Shown in pieces: positions 57,189 to 64,000 of a DNA stretch of 64,000 nt. The stretch's first letter is position 1. Each line of letters begins with the position of its first letter. Under the pieces are notes generated by a model. It saw only the letters and a program-made list of their open reading frames with translations. It did not search any database and was not told the origin of the DNA. The translations under genes and the position numbers were made by a program. Source of the DNA: Kribbella sp. CA-293567 (GTDB lineage: Bacteria > Actinomycetota > Actinomycetes > Propionibacteriales > Kribbellaceae); contig NZ_CP114065.1 in the NCBI RefSeq assembly GCF_027627575.1, forward strand, positions 4,092,001 through 4,156,000, read 5' to 3'.

Positions 57189-57710
57189 TCAGGGAGCCGG
57201 GCGGTTGTCCGGTGGGTCGATGACCTCACCCTGGATCACGTCGTCCGAGGCAGCCCGCTCACGGCGGGCCCGGTCGGCGTCGTCGGCGGTCGGCGGCCGG
57301 AAGGTGCCGGGCATGAAGCCGGTCATCGGATTGCCGCCGAGCTGGACGGCGACCCGCCGGTTCAGGAACCCGGCCAGCACCTTGCGGGCCAGCGGCCGGG
57401 TGAACGGCAGCACGAAGAAGAACCCGAAGATGTCGGTGATGAAACCCGGCGCCAGCAGCAGGGTGCCACCGACCAGTACCAGCGCGGCGTCGGCCAGCTC
57501 CTTGCCGGGCATCCGCGCCGTCTGAGTGGCGTCCACCAGCGCGTTCCAGGCCCGTCGGCCCTCCCGCTTGATCAGCCAGGCGCCGAGGGCGCTCTCGACC
57601 AGCAGCAGGGCGACCGTCGGCCAGCCGCCGATCGCCTGACCGACCTGGATGATGACGTAGATCTCGATCACCGGGACGACCAGCAACGCGACCGCAACGA
57701 ACCAGGGCAT
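57189..57710 (-). CDS. fxsA: FxsA-family membrane protein
   Basis: 173-residue protein with three hydrophobic helices in the first 115 residues and the family pattern PVIEIYVIIQVGQAIGGWPTVALLL and LADAALVLVGGTLLLAPGFITDIFGFFFVLP. In E. coli FxsA counteracts phage exclusion, and its general function is unknown. The C-terminus is hydrophilic. ATG 57710 is preferred over GTG 57716, since AGAAGG lies seven bases before the ATG and only one before the GTG. It follows lnt on the same strand by about 16 bp and may be cotranscribed with it. Confidence 0.9.
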   Translation of the reverse strand: MPWFVAVALLVVPVIEIYVIIQVGQAIGGWPTVALLLVESALGAWLIKREGRRAWNALVDATQTARMPGKELADAALVLVGGTLLLAPGFITDIFGFFFVLPFTRPLARKVLAGFLNRRVAVQLGGNPMTGFMPGTFRPPTADDADRARRERAASDDVIQGEVIDPPDNRPAP

Positions 57711-57726
57711 AGTCACACCTTCTTAC

Positions 57727-59289
57727 CTAGACAGGTACTTTTTCACGGTCGGGGGTCGCCGCGGGCGGGTTGCCGGCGCGCGGCTTGCGGCCGCTCACCA
57801 ACGCCACCAGTGCTCCCAGGATGCCCAGGCCGGTCAAGATCCACTGCGGCCAGCCGCCGAGCCTGGTCGCCAGGGTCTTCGCGTCCCGGACCGGGACCTC
57901 CGCCACGTACACGTCGCGGACGAACTCGCCCGACTTGTGCTCGACCTTCCCGTCGGGAGTGATCACGCCGGAGATGCCGCTGGTGGAGGCGACCAGCACC
58001 GTCCGGCCGGTCTCGATCGCGCGCATCCGGGTGATCGCGAACTGCTGCTCGGGCTGTCCGGTGCCGCCGTACGTCGCGTTGTTGGTCTGCACGATCAGGA
58101 TCTGCGCGCCGCCCTTGGCCACGTCGGACACGACGTTGTCGTAGGCCAGCTCGAAGCAGATCAGGTCGCCGTAGGTGACGCCGTTGATCGGCATCAGCCC
58201 CGGACCGACCCCCGGCGCGGTCTGGCGCCCGACCATCTCGAGACGCTTGATGTAGGGCAGCAGTTGTTCGCGGAACGGGACGTACTCCCCGAAAGGCACC
58301 GGATGCCGCTTGGCGTACCGCTGGCCGGCACCGGTATTGGGATCCCAGACGATGCCGGTGGTCTGGCGCTCGTTCGGCCCAGGCCCCTCGGTCACGGCGC
58401 CGACCAGGATCGGCACCTTGACGGCCTGGACGGCGGTCTCGATGTCGGCCCTGGTCTCGGCGTCCTTGTACGGATCGATGTCGGTCGAGTTCTCCGGCCA
58501 GATCACCAGATCGGGTTTGACCTGGGTGCCGGCCTCGACCTGCTTCTGCAGATCGAGGGTCGCGTTCATGTGGTTCTTGGTCACCGTCCGGGCGCGGCCG
58601 AGGAACTCCAGCCCCTTGCCCGGCACGTTGCCCTGGATCATCGCCGCGGTGACGGTCTGGCCGTTGCCCTCGGTGGAGAGCGTGACCAGGCCGCTGAGGC
58701 CGACGATCGCGATTCCGGCGACCAGGGCGACCGCACGCAGGCTCAGCGCGCTGCGGCGCCGCAGTACGGCGTAGACCAGGACTCCGAGCAACGCGATCAC
58801 GAAGCTCAGTCCCGCGATGCCGACCAGCGAGGCGAGCTTGCCCAGGGACGAGTCGGCGAACGCCCAGGCCAGCCGGCCCCACGGGAATCCGCCGAACGGA
58901 ACCGACGCGGTCGCGTACTCCGTGGCGACCCAGAGGCCGGGGATCCACAGCATCCACAGCCGGTGCTTCAGCACCTGGCCGGCGAACAGGCCGAAGACGC
59001 CGTAGAAGAGTCCTTCGAGGATGGCGAGCGCGATCGCGGCATCGCCGCCGATCACCGTCAGCCACGGCACCAGGACGGCGTAGTACGTGATCCCGAAGCC
59101 GGAACCGACCAGGAAGCCGCCCTTCTTGGAGACGCCGTTCAGGGCGGCCAGCAGCAGCGGTACGGCGACGATCGCCAGCCAGGGGCGGTCCTGCGGCTCG
59201 AAGGACCACCCGAGCAGCGCACCGGCACCGACCGCCACAGCCACTCTCGGCAAGATCCGCGCCAACGCCTTCAGCCGCTCCACAACCAC
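57727..59289 (-). CDS. lnt: apolipoprotein N-acyltransferase
   Basis: 520-residue inner-membrane enzyme that adds the third acyl chain to the N-terminal Cys of lipoproteins. About seven hydrophobic helices (residues 10-215) precede the carbon-nitrogen-hydrolase domain with the Glu (VIWPENSTDIDP), Lys and Cys (DLICFELAYDNV) triad and RMRAIETGRTVLVASTSG. A final membrane helix and a short Pro-rich tail follow. GTG 59289 and GTG 59283 are both possible starts, with AAGGGG just before. A long leader with a candidate structured RNA precedes it. The GerMN lipoprotein of this window is a potential substrate. Confidence 0.92.
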   Translation of the reverse strand: MVVERLKALARILPRVAVAVGAGALLGWSFEPQDRPWLAIVAVPLLLAALNGVSKKGGFLVGSGFGITYYAVLVPWLTVIGGDAAIALAILEGLFYGVFGLFAGQVLKHRLWMLWIPGLWVATEYATASVPFGGFPWGRLAWAFADSSLGKLASLVGIAGLSFVIALLGVLVYAVLRRRSALSLRAVALVAGIAIVGLSGLVTLSTEGNGQTVTAAMIQGNVPGKGLEFLGRARTVTKNHMNATLDLQKQVEAGTQVKPDLVIWPENSTDIDPYKDAETRADIETAVQAVKVPILVGAVTEGPGPNERQTTGIVWDPNTGAGQRYAKRHPVPFGEYVPFREQLLPYIKRLEMVGRQTAPGVGPGLMPINGVTYGDLICFELAYDNVVSDVAKGGAQILIVQTNNATYGGTGQPEQQFAITRMRAIETGRTVLVASTSGISGVITPDGKVEHKSGEFVRDVYVAEVPVRDAKTLATRLGGWPQWILTGLGILGALVALVSGRKPRAGNPPAATPDREKVPV

Positions 59290-59397
59290 GCCCCTTCGCC
59301 TCACCGCCCGGCCACTGCCGGGTGCACGACGGTACAACGTCCGGTGGGCCCGGATATATCCGGTCGGTGACCAGCAGCCGGTCGGTACGGGAAAAGG

Positions 59398-59483
59398 AAA
59401 GAGGCCCGACGCCCTTCGGACCAACCGGAGACCCGCTGGTTGCGAGCCACCCGGCTGTTGTCTACTGGGCGCCGAGCCTCTTT
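59398..59483 (-). ncRNA. long-stem attenuator-like hairpin in the lnt leader
   Basis: On the minus strand AAAGAGGCTCGGCGCCC (59483-59467) pairs with GGGCGTCGGGCCTCTTT (59414-59398) over 17 bp, with two positions that are G-U in minus-strand RNA but A-C in the opposite RNA. A loop of about 52 nt has its own stem (AACCAG...). The 3' side runs into CCTTTTCCC, terminator-like. The element lies about 110 bp upstream of lnt. Confidence 0.6.
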
Positions 59484-59507
59484 TACCTCTGCCCCGCGGG
59501 GGGCTAA

Positions 59508-59580
59508 CCACCGGCGATCTCAGCCCCCGTCGACTCAGGCCTGGCACTGGCCTGGTCAGCGTCGCGGGATCATCCGGTGG
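59508..59580 (-). ncRNA. candidate three-helix structured RNA upstream of lnt
   Basis: Nested complementary arms: CCACCGG/CCGGTGG (59508-59514 with 59574-59580), CCCG-CGAC/GTCG-CGGG with one bulge (59526-59534 with 59561-59568), and CAGGCC/GGCCTG (59536-59541 with 59549-59554). Together they form an interrupted rod. It is followed on the minus strand by the long attenuator-like stem, an aptamer-plus-expression-platform layout. No known riboswitch consensus was recognised. Confidence 0.45.
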
Positions 59581-59691
59581 CCGAACCTCTTTTGAACTGC
59601 TGGGAAAACGGGTGGTGACGACTCCAGAAACGATGCTCGCTCGCAGCCGTGGTGTCAACCTCTCCGGCGGCTACTTGAAGTCGTTGTAACA

Positions 59692-59718
59692 CGTTTGCCT
59701 GTCCTGACAGGACAAACG
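59692..59718 (-). terminator. hairpin downstream of the kal operon
   Basis: CGTTTGCCTGTC and GACAGGACAAACG pair around a short loop (one internal mismatch), 75 bp past the kal stop codon on the minus strand. A likely terminator of the lysine operon. Confidence 0.6.
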
Positions 59719-59792
59719 AGCCATCGGCATCCGCGTCACGTTACAGAGCCGTCTCGGCACTCCACGTGATCGTTACCCAGGGCAACCAATCG

Positions 59793-60182
59793 TCACGCGA
59801 CCGGTACGACGACCGTGCCGGTGGCGCGGGTGATCAGCAGCGGCTCGGCCAGCACCTCGGCCGCCGACTCCGACAGGTCGGTCCGGCCGCGGCAGACCAC
59901 CGCGGCCTCGAAGGAGATCTCCCGGCTGCGGTTGCCGACCCGGGAGATCGTCGCCTTCACCTCCACCACGTCACCGGCCCGCAGTGGCTGCAGGAACTGG
60001 ACGTCGGAGTACGAAGCGAAAAGTCCTTCATCTCCGTCGGCCTGGATGCACACCTCGGTCGCGACGTCACCGAACAGGCCGAGCACGTAGGCGCCGTCGA
60101 CCAGGTTGCCGGCGTAGTGCGCGTGGCTGTACGGCACGTAGCGCCGGTGGGTGACGGTGAGGCCGATCGTTGCCTTGGTCAT
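59793..60182 (-). CDS. kal: 3-aminobutyryl-CoA ammonia lyase (hotdog fold)
   Basis: 129-residue hotdog-domain enzyme converting L-3-aminobutyryl-CoA to crotonyl-CoA plus ammonia in lysine degradation. Recognised from RRYVPYSHAHYAGNLVDGAYVLGLFGDVATE, a motif specific for Kal in lysine-fermentation gene sets, and from its place after kamE. ATG 60182 overlaps the kamE stop (ATGA). It is the last gene of the operon and is followed by a hairpin. Confidence 0.92.
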   Translation of the reverse strand: MTKATIGLTVTHRRYVPYSHAHYAGNLVDGAYVLGLFGDVATEVCIQADGDEGLFASYSDVQFLQPLRAGDVVEVKATISRVGNRSREISFEAAVVCRGRTDLSESAAEVLAEPLLITRATGTVVVPVA

Positions 60183-60937
60183 GCAGTTCTCCGAACCGAT
60201 GGCTGCTTGCGACGGGTGACGAGGGCGTCGACGAGGTAGCTGGCCACCTCGCCGGGAGTGGTGCCGCGGCCGAAGACCCGGTCGACGCCGAGCTCCGCCG
60301 CCATCGCCTCGGTGAAACGGGGGCCGCCAGCAACCAACACGGGGCGCGCGTCCTCGGGGTACGCCTCCCGGAACGCGGCCGACATCTCCTTGGTGTTCAT
60401 CATGTGCGCCTCGCGCTGGGTGACCACCTGGGAGACCAGGATCGCGTCGGCCTTCTCGGCCTTCGCGCGCCGGACCAGCTCCGGTACGGCGACCTGGGCG
60501 CCGAGGTTGACCACCTTCAGCTCCCGGTAGTACTCCAGGCCCTTCTCCCCCGCGAAGCCCTTGATGTTCATGATCGCGTCGATGCCGACGGTGTGCGCAT
60601 CGGTGCCGATGCAGGCGCCGACCACGGTCAGCCGGCGGCGCAGGCCCTTGCGGATGGCGAGGTTGGCGTCCTTCGGCGAGAGCAGCGGGTAGTCGCGTTC
60701 GATCACCTCGACCTTGTCGGTGTCGACCAGGTGGTTGACCGGACCGTAGACGACGAAGAAGGTGAAGTCCGGGCCCATCGGCTTGGCGTGCACCACCAGC
60801 GCCGGATCCATCCCCATCTTGTTCGCGAGCTGGATCGCCGCGCCCTCGGCCCGCTTGTCGTGCGGGATCGGCAGCGTGAACGACATCTGCACCATCCCGT
60901 CCCCGGTGGTGTCGCCGTACGGCCGGATGATGCTCAC
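60179..60937 (-). CDS. kamE: lysine 5,6-aminomutase beta subunit
   Basis: 252-residue adenosylcobalamin- and PLP-binding subunit. The base-off B12 motif Asp-x-His-x-x-Gly is in GTDAHTVGID (Asp113, His115, Gly118), and the PLP-binding lysine is probably Lys141 in ELKVVNLGAQV. The C-terminal Rossmann-type B12 domain has ILVSQVV and LVAGGPRF. With KamD it moves the terminal amino group of beta-lysine (or D-lysine) from C6 to C5. ATG 60937 overlaps the kamD stop (ATGA). Length and motifs match the anaerobic enzymes. Confidence 0.95.
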   Translation of the reverse strand: MSIIRPYGDTTGDGMVQMSFTLPIPHDKRAEGAAIQLANKMGMDPALVVHAKPMGPDFTFFVVYGPVNHLVDTDKVEVIERDYPLLSPKDANLAIRKGLRRRLTVVGACIGTDAHTVGIDAIMNIKGFAGEKGLEYYRELKVVNLGAQVAVPELVRRAKAEKADAILVSQVVTQREAHMMNTKEMSAAFREAYPEDARPVLVAGGPRFTEAMAAELGVDRVFGRGTTPGEVASYLVDALVTRRKQPSVRRTA

Positions 60938-62502
60938 TGCGCCTCCTCGAGCAACTCGATAGCTGGGTTGTAGTACTCCGGCGAACGGCGAGCCACGCCG
61001 TCCAGCCCGCGGCCGGCGTCCTGCGGGCGCTTCATCAGCCCGAAGGTGCCGTCCCCGATCGCGTTCAGCAGACCGTCGTCGACGATCCGCTCCAGCAGCT
61101 CCACCGACTCCCCCAGCACCTGCCGGGCCCGGTTGGCGATGAACCCGTTCGGCGCCGGGTGGAAGTCCTCATGAAGGTTGCCTGCGGCACCCAATACGTA
61201 CCGGACGTTCTGCAGCGCCAGGTCGCGGTCGGAGATCCACGGCGTCACGACCGCCTCGGTCATCATCCCGACCAGCAGGATGCCCTGACCGGTCAGCGCG
61301 CCGACCAGGTTGAAGAACCCGTCCAGCAGGTAGCCGCGGAAGACGTCACCGGTCATGTGCCGGGTCGGCGGCATCCACTTCAGCGGCGCCTCCGGGAACA
61401 GCTGCCGGGCCAGCATCGCGTGGGCCAGCTCCATCCGGAAGGAGTCCGGGATCTCCGGGGTGATCTCGAACGCGTGTCCCAGTCCCAGCTGCCAGTCGGC
61501 CAGCCCGGCCTCCTTGGCGAAGAACTCGTTCAGCAGCTGCGACACCGTCACCGTGTGCGCGGCCTCGACCGCGTCGGCGGTGGTCAGGTAGTTGTCCTCG
61601 CCGGTGTTGATGATGATCCCCGCCCGGGCGTGGATCTGCCGGCTGAACCGCTGGTCCACGAAGGTCCGGATCGGGTTGATGTCGCGGAACAGGATGCCGT
61701 ACATCGAGTCGTTCAGCATCATGTCCAGCCGCTGCAGCCCGGCCAGCGTCGCGATCTCCGGCATGCACAGCCCGGACGCGTAGTTGGTCAGCCGGATGTA
61801 GCGGCCCAGTTCGCGGGACGACTCGTCCAGCGCCGCCCGCATCAGGCGGAAGTTCTCCTGGGTCGCGTAGGTCCCGGCGAAGCCCTCACGGGTGGCACCC
61901 TCGGGCACGTAGTCCAGCAGTGACTGTCCGGTGGAGCGGATCACCGCGATGATGTCCGCGCCGGCCCGGGCCGCGGCCTGCGCCTGCGGGATGTCCTCGT
62001 AGATGTCACCGGTCGCGACGATCAGGTAGATCCACGGCCGCTGCTCGGGATCACCGTGCTTCTTGATCAACCGGTCCCGCTCGCGCCGCCGCCCGTCGAC
62101 CAGCTTCAACCCACCCGCCGCGGCCTTCCGCGCCGCGGCCTTCGCCCGTACCGCGTCGCGCCCCTCCGGCAGCCGGAACGTGACCGATCCGGAGGCGGCC
62201 TTCTGCGCCAGCACGGACAAATCCTCCGCCTCGCCACGCAGCAAGGCGTCCCACACCGGCAGCGCCAGCCCGTGCTCCAGACCGACGTCGGCCCGCACGG
62301 TGTCGGCGAGCCGGTTCACCCAGGGGATGCCGTCGCTGTCGGCGCCGGCCAGCCCGGCCAGGCGCAGTACGGCGCGCTCGACCGAGACCGTCGTGTGCTG
62401 CTTGGCGATGTCGACGATCGGCCGCCCGGCCTTGCGGGCCAGGCTTCGCGCCTTGCGGACGGTGACCGGATCGAGGTCGAGCTTCTTCACTGCACGGGTC
62501 AC
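60934..62502 (-). CDS. kamD: lysine 5,6-aminomutase alpha subunit
   Basis: 522-residue catalytic subunit with a TIM barrel. Family signatures are YATQENFRLMRAALDESSRELGRYI, NYASGLCMPEIATLAGLQRLDMMLNDSMYGILFRDIN, and the C-terminal MPPTRHMTGDVFRG. It forms the adenosylcobalamin/PLP enzyme with KamE for beta-lysine to 3,5-diaminohexanoate. GTG 62502 is chosen because GAAGGA lies eight bases before it and it overlaps the upstream stop by four bases (GTGA); ATG 62511 would leave no room for a ribosome-binding site. The usual companions kdd and kce are not in the window and may lie beyond the right edge. Confidence 0.95.
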   Translation of the reverse strand: MTRAVKKLDLDPVTVRKARSLARKAGRPIVDIAKQHTTVSVERAVLRLAGLAGADSDGIPWVNRLADTVRADVGLEHGLALPVWDALLRGEAEDLSVLAQKAASGSVTFRLPEGRDAVRAKAAARKAAAGGLKLVDGRRRERDRLIKKHGDPEQRPWIYLIVATGDIYEDIPQAQAAARAGADIIAVIRSTGQSLLDYVPEGATREGFAGTYATQENFRLMRAALDESSRELGRYIRLTNYASGLCMPEIATLAGLQRLDMMLNDSMYGILFRDINPIRTFVDQRFSRQIHARAGIIINTGEDNYLTTADAVEAAHTVTVSQLLNEFFAKEAGLADWQLGLGHAFEITPEIPDSFRMELAHAMLARQLFPEAPLKWMPPTRHMTGDVFRGYLLDGFFNLVGALTGQGILLVGMMTEAVVTPWISDRDLALQNVRYVLGAAGNLHEDFHPAPNGFIANRARQVLGESVELLERIVDDGLLNAIGDGTFGLMKRPQDAGRGLDGVARRSPEYYNPAIELLEEAQ

Positions 62503-64000
62503 GAGGACCATCCTTCGGATTCGTACACGACGCGACCAGCGACGACAGTGCGCCGGCAGACGGGGACAGGGGCTTGGTCACTCAGGTCGGGCAGCACGGG
62601 AACGCCTGCCCGCGGATCCGTCGACCAGGCCGCCACACGCTGGTCCGGCGTCTGGACGACGAGCTCCGCATCGCTCTCCCAGACCGCGTACGTCGCCGCG
62701 GTTCCGGGCGCGAGCACGCCGGCGTCGTCGATGCCCGCAGCCCGCCACCCGCCTCGCGTGTGCGCGGCGAAGGCGGCCCGGACCGTGATCCGCTGCCCCG
62801 GCTCATGGTGGAACGCGGCGGCCCGCACGGCCTCCCAGGGGCCGACCTCGGTGACCGGCGAGTCCGACCCGAAGGCCAGTACGACGCCGGCCCGGGCGAG
62901 CGAGCCGAACGGGTTCATGCCGGCCCAACGGTCACCGACGCGTTCGGCGTACATGTCGTTCGGTCCGCCCCAGTGCCGGTCGAACATCGGCTGGACGCTG
63001 GCGACGACGCCACAGCGGGCCAGCGTCGCGATCGCCGCGTCGTCGACCATCTCGACGTGCTCCAGCCGGTGCCTCGCGGCCACCAGCGCCTGCACGCCGA
63101 CCTTTGCCGCGGCCAGTTCGAAGCCGCGCGCGACGTTGTCGAGGGCCGCGTCGCCGATGCAGTGGAAGCCGGCCTGGACCCCGCGCTCGGTGCACGCGAC
63201 CACGTGGTCGGAGATCTGCTCGGCGGTCAGGTACGCGTGCCCGGTGTGATCCGCGCGATCCGCGTACGGCGCTCGCAGCGCGGCCGTCCGCGAGCCGAGG
63301 GCACCGTCGGCGTTGAGATCACCGGCCAGGCCTGCGAGGCCGTACTTGGTGACGTTGTCGAAGACGCCGGGCTCGCCCCAGTACAAAGTGGCCGACAGGC
63401 CCAGCTCCTCGGCGGCCTGGCGCACCAGCGGCAGCTCCCACACCGGGCCGATATGTGGTGCCGCCATCTCATGGAAGGCGCCGATCCCTCGCCGCGCCAT
63501 CGCCTCGACCGCGGCGCGGGAGTCGGCGAGCCGCTGGTCGGCGCCGACCAGCTCGCCCAACGCGTCGCGGACAGCGTGGTGGGCAGCGCGCTCGACCCGG
63601 CCCGTCGCGTCGTACCCGGCCTGTGCTGCCAGATCGCCGACCGCGGCGGCGAAGGACGACGAGATGACGCCGGAGTGGCCGTCGATGCGGGACAGGTAGA
63701 CACGGCGGCCGCCAGCGGCACGGTCGAGCTCCTCCGCGGTGGGCGGGCGACCCTCCGGCCACTTGGTCTCATCCCAGCCGGAGCCGTCGACGACCGCGTC
63801 CGGCCCGAGCTTCGCGGCGAAGGCGGCCACGCGGTCGAGCGCCTCGGTGAGATTCGCTGTACCGGCGAGGTCGAGGCCGGTCAGCAGCGCGCCGATCTGC
63901 GCGGTGTGGACGTGCGCGTCGACGAAGGCCGGCGCGACGAGCTTGCCCTGCAGGTCGACGACCTCGTCGGCGCCCTCCGCGTAGGAGGCCGCGCTGCTGT
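62499..64000 (-). CDS. amidohydrolase family protein (YtcJ-like), 5'-truncated
   Basis: Metal-dependent amidohydrolase of the YtcJ group; about 500 residues are visible and the start is beyond the right edge. The metal motif HVH (VDAHVHTAQ) follows the first beta-sandwich LQGKLVAPAF. Later features are LSRIDGHSGVIS, GFHCIGDAALDNV, HRLEHVEMVDD and LAFGSDSPVTEVGPWEAV (metal-ligand His and the final Asp). The C-terminal beta-sandwich ends RRTVVAGRVVYESEG. Its stop overlaps kamD (GTGA), so it is part of the lysine operon, but its substrate, perhaps an N-acyl amine or lactam intermediate, is unknown. Confidence 0.9.
   Translation of the reverse strand, partial: SSAASYAEGADEVVDLQGKLVAPAFVDAHVHTAQIGALLTGLDLAGTANLTEALDRVAAFAAKLGPDAVVDGSGWDETKWPEGRPPTAEELDRAAGGRRVYLSRIDGHSGVISSSFAAAVGDLAAQAGYDATGRVERAAHHAVRDALGELVGADQRLADSRAAVEAMARRGIGAFHEMAAPHIGPVWELPLVRQAAEELGLSATLYWGEPGVFDNVTKYGLAGLAGDLNADGALGSRTAALRAPYADRADHTGHAYLTAEQISDHVVACTERGVQAGFHCIGDAALDNVARGFELAAAKVGVQALVAARHRLEHVEMVDDAAIATLARCGVVASVQPMFDRHWGGPNDMYAERVGDRWAGMNPFGSLARAGVVLAFGSDSPVTEVGPWEAVRAAAFHHEPGQRITVRAAFAAHTRGGWRAAGIDDAGVLAPGTAATYAVWESDAELVVQTPDQRVAAWSTDPRAGVPVLPDLSDQAPVPVCRRTVVAGRVVYESEGWSS

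Larger units (their letters stand above)
59290..59792 (-). other. 503-bp leader/spacer upstream of lnt
   Basis: No convincing coding frame. Three structured elements are listed separately: a possible multi-helix RNA (59508-59580), a long stem ending in a U-rich run (59398-59483) and a stem-loop near the kal end (59692-59718). The minus-strand motif AAAAGAGG followed by YTCGGC occurs twice, about 105 bp apart. Confidence 0.6.

Noticed and set aside
59508..59600. CTGAGA in the lnt leader considered as a TPP riboswitch
   Set aside because: The other conserved TPP elements (the GGGTAATGCC-type helix and closing AGGG/CCCT) are absent.

Overview
The window is very GC-rich, coding-dense DNA from an actinobacterium. 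The evidence is GC bias in every gene, many GTG starts and one TTG start, 4-bp ATGA/GTGA gene overlaps, RbpA, a principal sigma factor with a Lys/Ala-rich N-terminus plus a second group-2 sigma factor, XRE-DUF5753 and wHTH regulators, and leaderless-looking promoters. The gene content (lysine 5,6-aminomutase, rifampin monooxygenase, many regulators and secreted proteins) fits a soil member of the Propionibacteriales, most likely Kribbella or a close relative. The genus is inference. I see no tRNA, rRNA, CRISPR array, transposase, integrase or plasmid/phage hallmark, so this looks like ordinary chromosome.

Layout. 1-2005: response regulator and sensor kinase. 2025-6682: methyltransferase, a 503-residue orphan, a YidC-type insertase with a small membrane partner, and the principal sigma factor. 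6905-15361: base-excision repair HhH protein and UspA, a GCS2-type ligase with a metallo-beta-lactamase protein, DNA polymerase IV, a TPR protein, DDAH, hemerythrin and a second MBL protein. 15358-19315: an overlapping YccF / alpha-beta hydrolase / trans-enoyl-reductase-like / SDR run, divergent from a TetR gene with twin operators. 19322-24564: MarR with a DUF2269-like protein, exonuclease III, an S9 oligopeptidase, then a structured spacer and an alternative sigma factor. 24640-24715 is a striking 32-bp-arm hairpin. 24729-30749: HAD phosphatase, CPBP protease, an MFS transporter coupled to a PLP decarboxylase, and a DyP peroxidase. 30779-35063: a secreted unknown, ATP-dependent DNA ligase, methyltransferase, and an XRE-DUF5753 regulator under a LexA-type box. 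35372-39232: a YCII/ECF-sigma pair with a 7 x 24-bp in-frame tandem repeat, and a wHTH/XRE pair. 39426-43305: a secreted papain-like protease with a surface protein (18-bp-stem terminator) and an SNF2 helicase.

43317-51058: STAS protein and partner, a response regulator / kinase / GerMN-lipoprotein operon, a rifampin monooxygenase with an upstream rifamycin-associated-element-like palindrome, a possible caspase-fold protein, and a DsbA-VKOR disulfide pair. 51062-56496: two metal modules, DtxR-multicopper oxidase-ZIP and CmtR-type ArsR with a P1B ATPase. 56726-57109: RbpA behind a SigR/SigH-type promoter. 57189-59289: FxsA and apolipoprotein N-acyltransferase, the latter behind a roughly 500-bp leader with a probable structured RNA. 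59793-64000: lysine-degradation operon kal-kamE-kamD and an amidohydrolase cut by the right edge.

The themes are transcription control (two sigma-70 factors, an ECF factor, RbpA, three TCS or anti-sigma loci), rifamycin and metal stress defence, DNA repair, and envelope protein maturation. The best candidates for new biology are the leader RNA before lnt, the long hairpin after the sigma gene, the MCO-ZIP metal module with its fused ectodomain, and the caspase-like orphan next to rox.
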